Assembly (NCBI RefSeq): GCF_000226095.1
Contig: NC_016472.1
Location: 1,860,001 to 1,924,000, forward strand
Direction of reading: 5' to 3'
Origin: Thermothelomyces thermophilus ATCC 42464
Taxonomy: Eukaryota > Ascomycota > Sordariomycetes > Sordariales > Chaetomiaceae
DNA length: 64,000 bases
Below, one piece after another: positions 21,751 to 32,601 of the stretch. Below the pieces are notes generated by a model. It was not told the DNA's origin, ran no database searches, and was given only the letters and a program-made list of their open reading frames with translations. Each line of letters starts with the position of its first letter. Position 1 is the stretch's first letter. A program made the position numbers and the translations under genes.

Positions 21751-23380
21751 TCACTGGGTGCGGCGGTCGACGAGCTCGCCTGCCCTCAGCAGGGCGCTCA
21801 TGCCATCCAGATTCGAGCTGGGTTTCCCTTGCTGCGGTATCCCGGCAAGGTGTGGCGGACTCTGTTGCTGTTGCTGTTGTTGCTGTTGTTGTTGTTGCTG
21901 CTGCTGTCGTAATGCAGAGGCTTGATTAATTTGATACTCGTTGGTAGAAGAGGGATAATGCGAGAGGGGCGACGCCGAGTGATGGTGATGGTAACCTTTG
22001 GGCGCCTAGTTCAGTAACACTATACACAATCTCGATCGACCTTGAGAAGAGAAAAACAAAAGTACCATTAATTATCTGTCGACCCGAGCCGCTACTTGGT
22101 GACTGGTGCACAGGGCTCGGGTTATGGTTTTGTTCGGTGGCTAGGTGAGTATTTGGGGGCTGCAGCGGGGCCGGTTGATGGCTGCGGAATGTAGGTTCGG
22201 GCATCGAGTCCAAGAGGGCATGTATCGGCAAGGGACCGTCGACTGATGGCCGGGGGAGGCCGAAGGGAGGGTGTGAGGACGAAGAATCATCACTATAACG
22301 ATGCTCGGTGCCGTTGGTCATTGGTGGCGAACGCGCATCGGCGCCACGATGGCCCAGCGGACGCCCCGGGCTGCCCGTGATGTGAGCTCCGGGAAAACGA
22401 TAACCACTGGGGTCGCTTGGCTGGCGCATTGTGCCCGGTAAACCCTGCCCATCAAAGAGGTCGGAGAGCGACGGCAGATGCCTGTGCATGCTCGACTGCT
22501 CCCGGCCTTGATCGTCCCGCTGGCTGGCATGACGGGGGCTTAGCAACGGTGACTGCTCCTTGGGCTCCAATTTGATCGGGGGCGAGCGGTTCATTGCGTG
22601 CTGCTGGTCCGGATTGCTTTCGGTGGGGGAGAAGGCCGAATCCTCGGGGGACGTGATGGATGTTGACGGGGCCAAGGAACTCGTGTACTGCGAATCGCTG
22701 GAGATGACCGAAGAGATCCTTTGCCTGGCACTGGTCGGCGGGCTTCCGCGGCGGCTGTTCGCGCCGCTCCCACTCCGGCTCGTCCTCGTAGTGATGGCAC
22801 CGGGACTGCCGCGACCTTGACCTCCATGCCCGGATAGCCTAACTCTTTTGGATGCATCCTTGTCTGCAACGACGGGAAATCTTGTTAAAAACGGCGTCGA
22901 GGTTGACGTCAGTTTGGCAGCCAACTCGTACACACCTTGGGATGGTGAGCCGTGCTTTGCGTTGAACTCCCGGAGATAGGCTTGGTACTGGCTGTACTGC
23001 GGCGTCTTCTTGTACTCGGCCAGGTCGGCCAGGTATTTGTCCTTGATGGCTTGGGCCCGTGCCTCGAAAGGTTCCTTCTCCGCGGCGCTCAAGTTCTGCC
23101 AGTTCTCGCCGACCAGCTTGGCGATCTCCGCGAAGCTCAGATTACGGCCCTTGAGCTCCTCCCGCATTTCTTGGAATGGGCCGGTCAAGCGTTAGCGGCG
23201 GGCTCACGGCTCGCAAAGGAATCTGATCACTCAGTGTTGGGGCTTACTGTTGGAGAAGAGCACATAGGCCGAGGGAGGTCGCTCTGGCGCGTTCTCGTCC
23301 GGCTGGTCGTTAAAAGCATCAGCGCCGGAGCCGCATGATCTTGGGAAAGCAAGATCTAGTGGGTTTTCTTGGTTGGGACA

Positions 23381-23424
<44 letters not shown>

Positions 23425-23991
23425 TTGGGGGGGGGGGGGGAGATGGTTGGGGGACAAACCTTTGGATGCCGTCGGTACTTCCTCTTTGTGACGACAGTAC
23501 CAACCGTCTCTCGGCCCTCGGCTGCCGGTGGCTCTGGATGGATGCCATCCTGCAACTTGAGATCCTCGATTGCTGCCTGTGTCGGCGACACCAAGGACGC
23601 ATCCGGTGCAATTCCGCGCGAGTTGGCTATTCGCCTTTGGAGTTTCTGGAGGAGAACGGCATTGCCGTCAGTAACGGTCCGACTGTCGTCTCCCTAGCGC
23701 GCTCAAGCATTCAGGAAAAACGCCGTGATCTGCGCCGGTGTGAGGTAGCAGGAGAGGTGCGTACCCGCCGGTGGCCCAACTTCACACCCAACGCATCGCT
23801 GTCGAAGCGGAACTCGATCAGCATGAACCATTTCGGGACGGGGCTTGTTTGCCAGAGGCCGCTCTCACGTACAGGTCAGATTCGGTGATGTCCAAGATGG
23901 TCTCCCAAGTGTCAAAACCCTGTTCGAGGAACGCATCCAGATACTGCGAGATGCCTAGCTCCCCAAAGATGGCCTTCAGTGATTGCGACAT
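21751..23991 (-). CDS. SAM + HMG-box transcription factor
   Basis: Seven exons on the minus strand: 23991-23873, 23798-23765, 23645-23460, 23302-23248, 23169-22936, 22863-22066 and 21995-21751, giving 556 aa. I rebuilt these from splice signals and frame. The start MSQSLKAIFGEL directly follows an in-frame TGA. Residues 4-60 form a SAM-like helical domain (ISQYLDAFLEQGFDTW ... LGVKLGHRRKLQRRI). A linker RKYRRHPK leads into an HMG box at about 118-190 (RPPSAYVLFSN-KMREELKG ... WQNLSAAEKEPF). The middle is Ser/Pro-rich. The last exon uses a different frame from the preceding one and gives HHHH, a 15-residue polyQ and the tail NLDGMSALLRAGELVDRR. The 72-nt intron 22864-22935 is a multiple of three and could be retained. 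The role, sequence-specific DNA binding, is inferred; the specific regulon is unknown. Confidence 0.85.
23383..23440 (+). repeat. T41 and G14 tracts in the HMG-gene intron
   Basis: T41 at 23383-23423, then GTT, then G14 at 23427-23440, all inside the 157-nt intron 23303-23459. On the coding strand this reads C14-AAC-A41, so the poly-C lies near the donor. Confidence 0.95.
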
Positions 23992-26900
23992 TCAGGCGAG
24001 TGACCTGTTTATGCTGCTTGCCTCTCGTTCTTGACTGTACGCAATAGGACCTTTCCAGACGTGGACCGCGGGCCGGCTGGGACAGGCACTCGAAAGTCGG
24101 ATCGTATCGAGGCCCCCTGAATGCCTGGATAACCGAGCCTTGGTGGGCAATCCTCTCCTCTGTGTAGACAAGGCTCTCTCTCCCTCCCTCCCTCTCTCTC
24201 CCCCCTTCTCCTGGCCAGGTTCGGCAGCTTTCTTTGACGATAGTTTCACAGACGGCAGGACTTTGCTCCCCGTCGCGGCGCCTGTTTCGCTCGTTTAATT
24301 TGCTGCGCGCGCCAAACTATGTTTGCGCGTTTTACCGTTCCCCCCCCCCCGGCGAGCGGTTGGACGGTGAAGTCTCGGGCTTGAAAAAAAGGAGTGAGCG
24401 CCGAAGGCGTCGAGGTCTGAGGCAGGGGAAAGCTGGAAAGGGGGAGTCAATTCCAGAATCCGGCGGTTGAGGCCGTGGCATTCTTGACCATGGAACCCCG
24501 GGGGGGGGGGGGGGTGGGCTGGGCTTTTTGGTTTGGTGGGGTGGAAGTCGAGAGATCGTGATGAGATGCCGAATTCAGCAGGCGCAAGACGGCCAGGGCC
24601 CTTGTGGTGGCGTCCTCGGATGGCTATTGGGAAAGGGTACTTACGGAGTACTGTGTACACGGAACGGGGACGACCTAGTGTAGCCTGCGCGATGGGGAAA
24701 CGGGCCTAGCTGGTGTAACGGCAACCGGTTCGCCTCTGGGCAGAATGTCTGGGCGGCCGTGAAATTAAAACGGGGACATGGGCCAGAGCCTCCGGTCTAG
24801 ACTCATCTTCCTCACGAGAGAGCAGTTGCGAAGGAAAGACTGGAGCCCTCCGCCCTCTGTGTCTAAATGTTGGGGTCGGTACAGGCCGTCAACTGAGGTC
24901 TGGATCTGCGAGAGCTTGCTGGGATCCAGTTGACATCGATCTTCCTCCTAGAAACATCTTGAGACAAACTGACTGCCGGGCGTAATGGACGCAGTATGGA
25001 TTCTATATGTAAGGTATGTACCTAGGCTTGTATGTACAGTACATACATTCGGGGCCTGGGTGGTGGTCGAGACTTTGTGTACCTCGGCGTTTCGGAAGGA
25101 TCCATTCCATGAGGAGAACCCCACCAATGTTCGTGGAAAAGTCGGGGCACTTGCTCGTACTGGCAGTACGGATTACATACATGGTCCACGTACCAGCCAG
25201 TTTCCTGTAAAGTTTATCGACCGACACATTTTGTCCCGCCGGTGCGTGTTCCTTTGCTGTGCGTGTCTCTTGTTGTTTTTGTGAGTCTACCGGAAAATGA
25301 GCAGCTCTGTGTGTTCATAAGGTTGTTGGAATCAGGTTTCTATTTGGTTCGCTCAGCTCGAGGGGCTCGGGAGGGAAATGGTATGCACCCTGGGCCATTG
25401 GAGGGCCAATTATTCGATTTGATGTATGTAGTCCGTACTTGTACATACGTACATAAGGTAACTCTCGAGAGTGGGTTCTTGTACGGCCGTTGGTTTCCGT
25501 CTGGAGTTGTGGGCACCAGATACAATATGTACCGATTACAGCGTCATCGAAAAGCCGTCATCTTCGGAGCATAAAGTCCATGTCGCCTCATGGCAATCGG
25601 GAAATCCGATCGATCGAACCGATGGAGATGGCAAAAACCGATGAAAGGGTAGGAACAGTGCAAGGACCGGGATCCTTGAGCCTTCGCGCACTGGCGGTGC
25701 TTTCCCGATTTGGGAGATCAACCACTGTCCCAACACCCAGATACCAGACTTGTCCTGCATTATTTCCGGAGGCGGAACGGTGTCGCCTCTAGTGTGCACT
25801 AGTGCAGACCAGCCAGAGGGCCGCGAGGGCGGAACAACTGGCGGACGGTACGGAGTATGTAGTGTAGTGCGGGAGAGAGGAGGGAATTGTGACCGGGACT
25901 GGGAATGCATCTCGATCACCGTCAATTCTGGAGCAGGCACATATGAAAAACGTACGATTCCTGGGAAGTTCACGGCGCTATTGGACCAATGGGCGCCTCC
26001 CTACCCGCCGGTTTCCCGAAGGGGCCTACGCTAGCAACATCGCTGCCGCAATGGCCTGAGCGGTCACCGATCGCTAATACTCGTAATCGGCAGGTGCGTC
26101 CCCTGTATCCAGCGACGGCTCTGGGGGGAGACGGGGGCCCTGTTCTTCTGTGCCAGAACACCCCAAACATCCCGTGAGTACTAAGACATCAGAAAGGGAT
26201 GCATCATTTTCTCCTCCTACACTCCATTACTGCAGGGCTGAGGCAAACGTGGGCTGACTTACTAGTACCAAGTGGTCTGCGATGTTTCTTGACCTGCGTG
26301 ACTTGCTTGTTGGTTGCGCAAGTGTGCGTGGGGAGCCGGGCCATCGCGGCGGGGTGTGATTGATGTCGATGGGAGCGATGGGTTTTATCGAGCCTACACG
26401 AGACAATTAGCGTCCCGGCCATTTGACAACCTCCCTGCCGAGTTATACGGGGAATCAGTTACACTAACCATGCAAGCGGTAGAGAGTCGCATCCTCTCGA
26501 CTGCATCGAGGTGCTGTTGGTGCTGTTCGACTCTCCATACCAACTTGTAAGCGAGGAATTCCGCGCATCCCTGTGCGCATACTACACTACATCGGCCGGC
26601 CAACCTTGGTACATACATACATACTTTAAGTGCTTGGTGCATTGTCTGTACTGGGATTGAACCGGTGCTTAGGGCGGGAGCTTATAGTAGAAGTTGCCAA
26701 TGCCGGACGCCATTGCCAGCTCTCAATCCACTAGTGTATGTATAGTTAGTCCACAACCTTGTTACACAACCGAGTACAGTAGCGCATCCGTGCTGCCGAA
26801 GCCATCGTTTGCGCAAAAAAGGAACGGCACCTGTCAACCTCGCTGAAATTTGCGGTTTCGGGCCTATGGCGTTTCCGAATTTAGCATCTCTTGCGCAACG

Positions 26901-27650
26901 CACGGTTATTAGATAAATGCGTGGTGGGTGCCGTCAAGCTCATGTGCTGGTCGTGGGCGCGGTGCTCACCCCTGGAACGGCGGGAGAACGGACCCGGGAC
27001 AGGGACCCTCCTAATTGGCCCAGATAGCGCACTCATCCAGAGTCTTGGAGACCGCCCAAAGGCCTAGACCATTCTCTCACGTCACTGCTTTCGGTCGCCC
27101 TTGGTGGACGGACTGTCGTTATTATACATTGTCCGCCGCGAATTTAATTAAATGACCGGATACCGCAGCGGGATTGATTGCAAGCACGTCACTCTGGTCC
27201 GTACATAACAAACAAACTGCCTTATTCCGTAAGATATCATTACCACGCATGCACGGAATATTAACACTCTGCTTAGCTTAATACCCGACATCAGTCGGTG
27301 GAGCAGGGGAGGTCGGGACCCCACCAACAGGCGGCGTAGCCTTGCTGAGGGCCCAACTTCCAATTGGCTATTCTAACCGGTTTCTCCAAGCTCATGTGTA
27401 CACTAATTCGTACACTTAACTACTTACACCTATACACTAATTACTACGTTTGGTGTGTATACGACGGATTACACCAGTGTGCTCTTCAATATTGTCTTAA
27501 CCTCGCATAACAGCAGCGCCAAGGCTGCAGGAGGCAGTGCAGCCGCGGGAAGCAGGACCCGCGCGACGCGCCGAAGCGTCGGGATTCGCAGGTTTTTTTT
27601 TTCTTGCCGCGACACCAAGGGGGCAGCTTCTTTCCATCAGCAAAAGGCAC
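23992..27650. other. Gene-poor region, 3.7 kb
   Basis: This is the divergent space between the HMG-box gene (-) and the small coiled-coil gene (+). It holds a CT-rich patch at 24171-24210, C and G runs at 24341-24350 and 24500-24513, several TACGGAGTA-type sites (24645, 25165, 25850) and (TACA)n runs near 25030, 25440 and 26610. It becomes more AT-rich at 27110-27300. The frames are short, overlap on both strands and lack recognisable motifs. Two T-loop-like strings were checked for tRNAs and rejected. Confidence 0.55.
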
Positions 27651-28004
27651 ATGGCGCCAACAACGGGGTCCCAAGCCCAACGGGGCGATGGTGCTTCCAG
27701 CAACGGGCTCGATGCGCCAGCCCCGCAGGAACTACCGACGCCATCGCCATCTTCGTCGTCGGTCGGCGACAGTCTGGCCCAGGTAAGCGAGCAGCCCTTT
27801 CCTCGCGCCCGCCACTTCCCGGCTTTACTCCATCATCGCTCGCTTTCTCTCTCTCTCTCTCTTTTGTGTGTCCTGGTGTGTCTTGGCCCACTCGTTGCTG
27901 ACAGCTACTGCCTCTCTGCTCTCCAGGCCCTCCGAGACCTCGCAAGGTATGGTCATTTTCCACCATCTAAGGCTCCACAGTCGCCATCCGGGTGTGTCGA
28001 TGCC

Positions 28005-28041
<37 letters not shown>

Positions 28042-29131
28042 GCGGCGACTATCGACAGAGTCACCCGGTGGCTAGCTGACAGGCGCGGCAATGTCACCCG
28101 GGTCCTCCCATCGTGGTTGCTAGATATCCTTCAATCTTTAAGCGCACTCCTTCCTTTCACCTTTAACCGCTTGGGATGAGCAACCCTGGCAACATGGGAT
28201 CCCACCACTCGCAGAGCAGGAGGAGCCGAGCCGAGTGCAAGTGCGTTTCGACATGGCCCGCGCGGCAAGTCCGTCCCGCGCGGGTGGGCGCTCTCGATCT
28301 AGCACCAGGACTCCGAAAAAGAGAAGGACCCTGAAGACCTGAACCCTGCAGATCTGTTGGGTTTCCCCTGCCTTTTTTTTTATTTACTTGTTTCCCCCTT
28401 CTGTTCGTTTGATCCCCCCTTTGAAAAAGGGTGCCTCTTTTTTCTTCTTTTTTTAATCAGAGAGCCCCCTCAAAAAGGGCATCTCCAATCGCACGGGACT
28501 GCCCACGAGACAGCCAGACGTGTCGGAAGGGCGCTTGGGCAGAAGGAAAACCAGTCGTTGGCGCGATCGCAAGTGCCAACCATCCTTCCAGTCCCTGCTT
28601 TCCCTGTGCTCCTCTTCTTCTTCTTCCTACAGTATTTGCAGTATTGCGTACCTTGGATGTCTAACCCTTCAACTCCCATTCTTCTGCTATGTCCTCTCGG
28701 CCTGCCCGAGTAACTTCGGACGACAGCTCCAAGTGAAATTTGCTAGCAAGAGAATGGGAGCTGTCCACCAAGGACGATTCTTCTTGTTGCTATGCTTGGC
28801 TGCGCAGATAGCTGGATACGAAACACACAGCACGCGTACGCGCACAGAGAGAAAGATATATGCAATACGCACATACTCGCGCGCAAAAAAACGCGGATGG
28901 TATGGCTCTGCTGACGGCTTGGTATTCTATTACACCAGGGGTGAACAGACAGCCAGCACGCTCGAGGCGAACCTGACTAGTCTGGAGAATAAGCTCGACG
29001 AGATATTGGCCGCGTTGGGGGTGTCAGCAGCGGATCTGGACGCGCTCGACGAGCAGGAGAAGGAGCCCCGAGCAGGTCAAGAGAGGGAGAACGAGAAAGG
29101 GGCGAGCAAGGGGAGTGGAGAGAGTGCATGA
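27651..29131 (+). CDS. Small coiled-coil protein of unknown function, with a 992-nt intron
   Basis: My model is 27651-27782, 27927-27946 and 28939-29131, giving 114 aa. Exon 1 encodes a Ser/Pro-rich N-terminus (MAPTTGSQAQ...). Exon 2 is only 20 nt (ALRDLA plus two bases). The third exon continues in phase as R-GEQTASTLEANL, then ENKLDEILAALG, an amphipathic heptad-like helix, and a charged tail. Donor AAG-gtatgg and acceptor ACACCAG with a GCTGAC branch site about 25 nt upstream are good. A 992-nt intron is far longer than any other here, so an intermediate exon is possible, but the direct join is in frame. I do not recognise the family; it resembles short fungal coiled-coil adaptor proteins in general character only. 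Confidence 0.6.
28006..28039 (+). repeat. A34 homopolymer in a long intron
   Basis: Thirty-four A lie about 60 nt after the donor of the 992-nt intron of the small coiled-coil gene. Confidence 0.95.
28257..28284 (+). repeat. GC-rich hairpin inside the 992-nt intron
   Basis: CCCGCGCGG (28257-28265) and CCGCGCGGG (28276-28284) are exact reverse complements around a 10-nt loop. This gives a very stable 9-bp stem, plus one possible G-T pair at 28256/28285. Confidence 0.8.
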
Positions 29132-29600
29132 GGCCGGCTCTTAACATGCACCTCGACATTCCTTTTCCCTTATTCCTATCTCCCTCCTAAATTGGTAGAG
29201 CTCTGTGCGGCGCCGGTAGCTTGGAGACCCGACTGACAGACATGACATACAATCTGGCCCGTCCAGTCAAGGTCATGAATGATGACGATGACCGATTGCT
29301 CTATACCAGGCATATGATGATGATGTATTTGAGGGGTTCAGAGGGCGTGAACAATAGAGCTTCATTCGTCATAAAACCATCAAAAACTACAGCCCAAGCC
29401 AGCCCATCAACACGTGTATAATCAATCCCATCTCGCATCGCTCGTCAATACAAGACAAAAAGAGCAAAACCACTGGCGCAGCCAGCCATTCATCAACCCG
29501 CAACCAGCTCGCCCGAGTACCCTCTATCAGTTCATCCATGGATGACGGAGATCTGCAAGGGGGGGTCGCCCCGGCAATGCAATCGTCATGCCCCCTTTAC
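29132..29600. other. Convergent spacer, 0.47 kb
   Basis: 3' flanks of the small coiled-coil gene (+) and the condensin gene (-). It is AT-richer than its surroundings, with no feature beyond an (ATG)n-like patch near 29310. Confidence 0.6.
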
Positions 29601-32600
29601 TTACTCCCCCTCCGTGATTTCCGCGGTCCAATCCTTCCTGATTAACAACTCGTCCAGCCCTTCGGTCTTCTCGATGACCAGGCCCTTCTCGTTGGCCAAG
29701 TGCAACAGACAGATGAAGCAGAAGCTGGTCGAGATGTCGTCCATGACCGGCTTCGGGTAGACGCGCTGCAGGTCGTTCATAACGTCGGTGAACTTGAGCG
29801 TCGGATCCGCTTCCGTACCCGGTGCTGTGGACGTGGTCGACTTTTCGGGGGAGGTCGGGGTCATGAGGCGGCTGTTGTTGTTGTTGTTTGCCGCGGCCTG
29901 GTTTTCGTCCTGCAGGAGGAAAGAAGAGTGTAAAGGACAGCAGTTAGCTTCCCGAGGCCCCAGGAACAAACAGGAATAGGGAACTAGAGGTGAGGGAAGA
30001 AAAAAAGAACAACTCACATCAGGCCGTTCGAAGCCCATGCCCTTCCAGATCTCCTCCTTGAGTCGCCTGACGTCCACCTTCTTGGCCACCCGGGCGTACT
30101 GCACATATTCGGGCCGGACCCTCCTGTTCTGCGTCACCAGCATGGTGCCGAAGGCCAGATCGGCCGGGTTTGTCACCGTCAGGCCGCCAAAGGCGCCCGT
30201 CATGCCCACGTCCGTCATCATGCCCGGCCCGCCGGCCTCGGGCGAGAAGTGATCGCGCGCGTCGGCGAACTCGTCCATGTCGTCGTCGTCGTCGTCGTCG
30301 TCCCGGCCGCCGCCGCCCGCGAACGGCAGGCCGTCGTCCTGGAAGAAGTTGGCGTCGTAGTCGCCCTGCGGCAGACCCTCGTCGTCCGGGGAGGAGGCGT
30401 GGTGGTGGTCGGCCGACTGCAGGGGTGCCTTCTGAGAGGCCCAGAATGCCTCGTCCATCTCCCCCTCGGGTACGTCGTTTTGCTGGCGCTGCGAGTCGAC
30501 GTTGCCGATCCGGCTGCCGCTGCCGAGCACCCGCCGACGGCCCATGCGGGCCTTGGGCTTGAGGAAGAGGCTCAGGAGCTGTTTGGAGCTGAAGTGCTTG
30601 TCGTCCGGGAGCAGGTTGCGCGACTTGGACTTCCAGTCCTTCTTGGCGAGGGAGATGGCCGCGTTGCTGGACGCCTGGGTGTAGATGGCCTCGGCGACGG
30701 CCGGGTCGAGCGGAGCGGCAAAATCGATCTCGAACGGCTGCTTCTCCTTGCGTTGCCTCGTGGGCTCGGTCGGCTTGTTCACGTCCTTGATTTTCCGTAT
30801 CCTCCAGTGCTCGGCGCTGGTCCAGTTCTTCTGCAGCGCCTGGTCGAAGTAGCTGAGGATATCCTCGTGCACCCTGTCGGCCTTTTGGGCGTGCGTCATG
30901 GAGATGGCAAAGTCGCCGTTCCCGGAATCAAGCAGGTCCGCGCCGTCGCCTTCTCCGTCCGCCGCGGCGCCATCCCCCATGCCCAGGCCGGCGTCGTAAA
31001 CGCGCATCATCTGCGGCTCGAGGGCGGCTTCCCGCGCCCAGGCTTCTCCCCCTTCGCCAAAGTTGACATCTGCACCCAGATCAAAGGTGCCGAGCCCGTC
31101 TTCGTCGTCGAATCCGAGCGGGTTTTCCTCGTCAATGAACATGCCCGACTTGTCGCCGATCCCCCCCGGCCCTGGTGTCTTCTCCTTGTCTTGGTCGCGC
31201 CAGTCGTCGGGCGCCCTGAGGAACGGAATATCCAAGGAGCCCGAAGGGTCGCCGAGATCAAAGGTTTTGAGGGACGGGCAAACGTCCAGGCTGTCCAGGA
31301 TATTGAGATCCGGGAAGAACCTCGCCCCGAGACCGGGAACGTCGATTTCCACATCCTCTTCCTCCTCCTCATCCTTCCGCCCTTGCTCCTTTGACCGCTC
31401 CGGCGCAGGAGTCTCGTCCCGGTCGGTCATCAAAAGATCCTCGTCTCCCTCCTCTCCATTGACATTCTCCCCCTCATCCCGCGTGCGGGACTTGGAGGCA
31501 GCCTCGGCAGCATCTTCGGCGTCATCGCTGCTGTCGAATACGATCCGGCCTTGCGAGTCAATCATCAGATGATTCAGCAGGAGGCCCTTTGCGCCGCCCT
31601 CGTCAAAGTCTGCGGACGCCTTCTTGAAGAGCGGGTCGACGGCGAACTCGAGCTCCAGCTTTTTCAGCTGCAGAGACGCAAAGGATGGTGCAAGGGTGGC
31701 TTCGGACGATCTCTGGGTCTGTCTCTGGAATTAGCATCTTGTGTTGCAGCGGCGAGGCAGAACTGCAGGGAAGGGAAAACGGCGCGGCGGACCTTCTTCT
31801 TGGGCTTCTTCCTAACGTTGCCATCTTCGTCGACCTCTTCCTCCTCGTCCTCTTCCTCGTCCCCATCGCGGCCTTTCCTCTTGTTGTCGCGGCTGTCGGC
31901 CAAGCCACTGAGCAGTTTGCCGGTTTCGGTGGCAACGCTGTCGACTCTGCTGGTGTAGATCTTGACGCACCCGTCGAGGGTGCAGCTGGCCTTTTGGAAA
32001 TTGACGCCATCCCCCTCCTTGAGCAGCGACATGTCGTGGAAGTAGTCGATGAGCGCAAAGTTCCACGAGTTGGCGGCGTTGATCTTGTTGTCGGTCGCCA
32101 TCTTCATCCACTCCTCAAAGTTGGCAAGAATAGGCACCCGCTTCATCGGGGTGACGGCCTTGCCGCCAACGACGAGCTGTTCGTCGTCGTCCAGGATGGT
32201 GGTATAGTTAACGCTCCTACGGCGGCGCGGCGTCCGCGGGCTGGAACCTGGCGTTTCGGCATTCTGGAAATCGTTGAACGAGGTGCTCGACCTGCGCGGA
32301 GTGCTCGTCGCTGCCGCCCGGAGCTGGTTGATCTGGGCCTCGTGAGCCGCCTTGCGGCCGTGGGATCGTTGGGCCTTCTCTTGAGCGTCGTCGTTGAGGG
32401 GAATCCTGCGACACGGCACAATCAATTAACGGGCGCTGTTCCAGAGTGTTTCAGGCGCTTTCGTTTTCCCCCCCTTTTGTGCGGGGGAACTCTCGGGAAG
32501 GGCGCGACTCACTTGACTGGCGATTTGAAGGGGGACGCGAGGAGAGAGCCAGAAGTGACTCTACTCCCGCTCCTGCGCGGTCCCTGGGCGATTCGAGGCA

Positions 32601-32601
32601 T
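29601..32601 (-). CDS. BRN1: Condensin complex subunit 2 (kleisin CAP-H/Brn1, barren family)
   Basis: Four exons on the minus strand, 32601-32513, 32405-31781, 31712-30018 and 29909-29601, give about 905 aa. Exon 1 (MPRIAQGPRRSGSRV...SPV) joins in phase to KIPLNDDAQEKAQR. Family blocks seen are FEEWMKMATDNKINAANSW, EATLAPSFASLQLKKLELEF, FDEGGAKGLLLNHL and IVFDSSDD, then the C-terminal winged-helix part ending near FCFICLLHLANEKGL. The kleisin bridges the Smc2/Smc4 heads and recruits HEAT subunits for mitotic chromosome compaction. Acidic, low-complexity linkers are long (DDDDDDMDEF; Glu runs). The donor of the 31.7-kb intron is weak: GTTTTC at 31780, or GTCCGC at 31792, which would drop four residues. 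Intron 29910-30017 is 108 nt, frame-neutral but with strong signals. Confidence 0.93.

Noticed and set aside
26640-26720. tRNA-like T-loop (GGTTCAATCC on minus)
   Set aside because: No D-arm or A-box at the right distance and no acceptor-stem partner.
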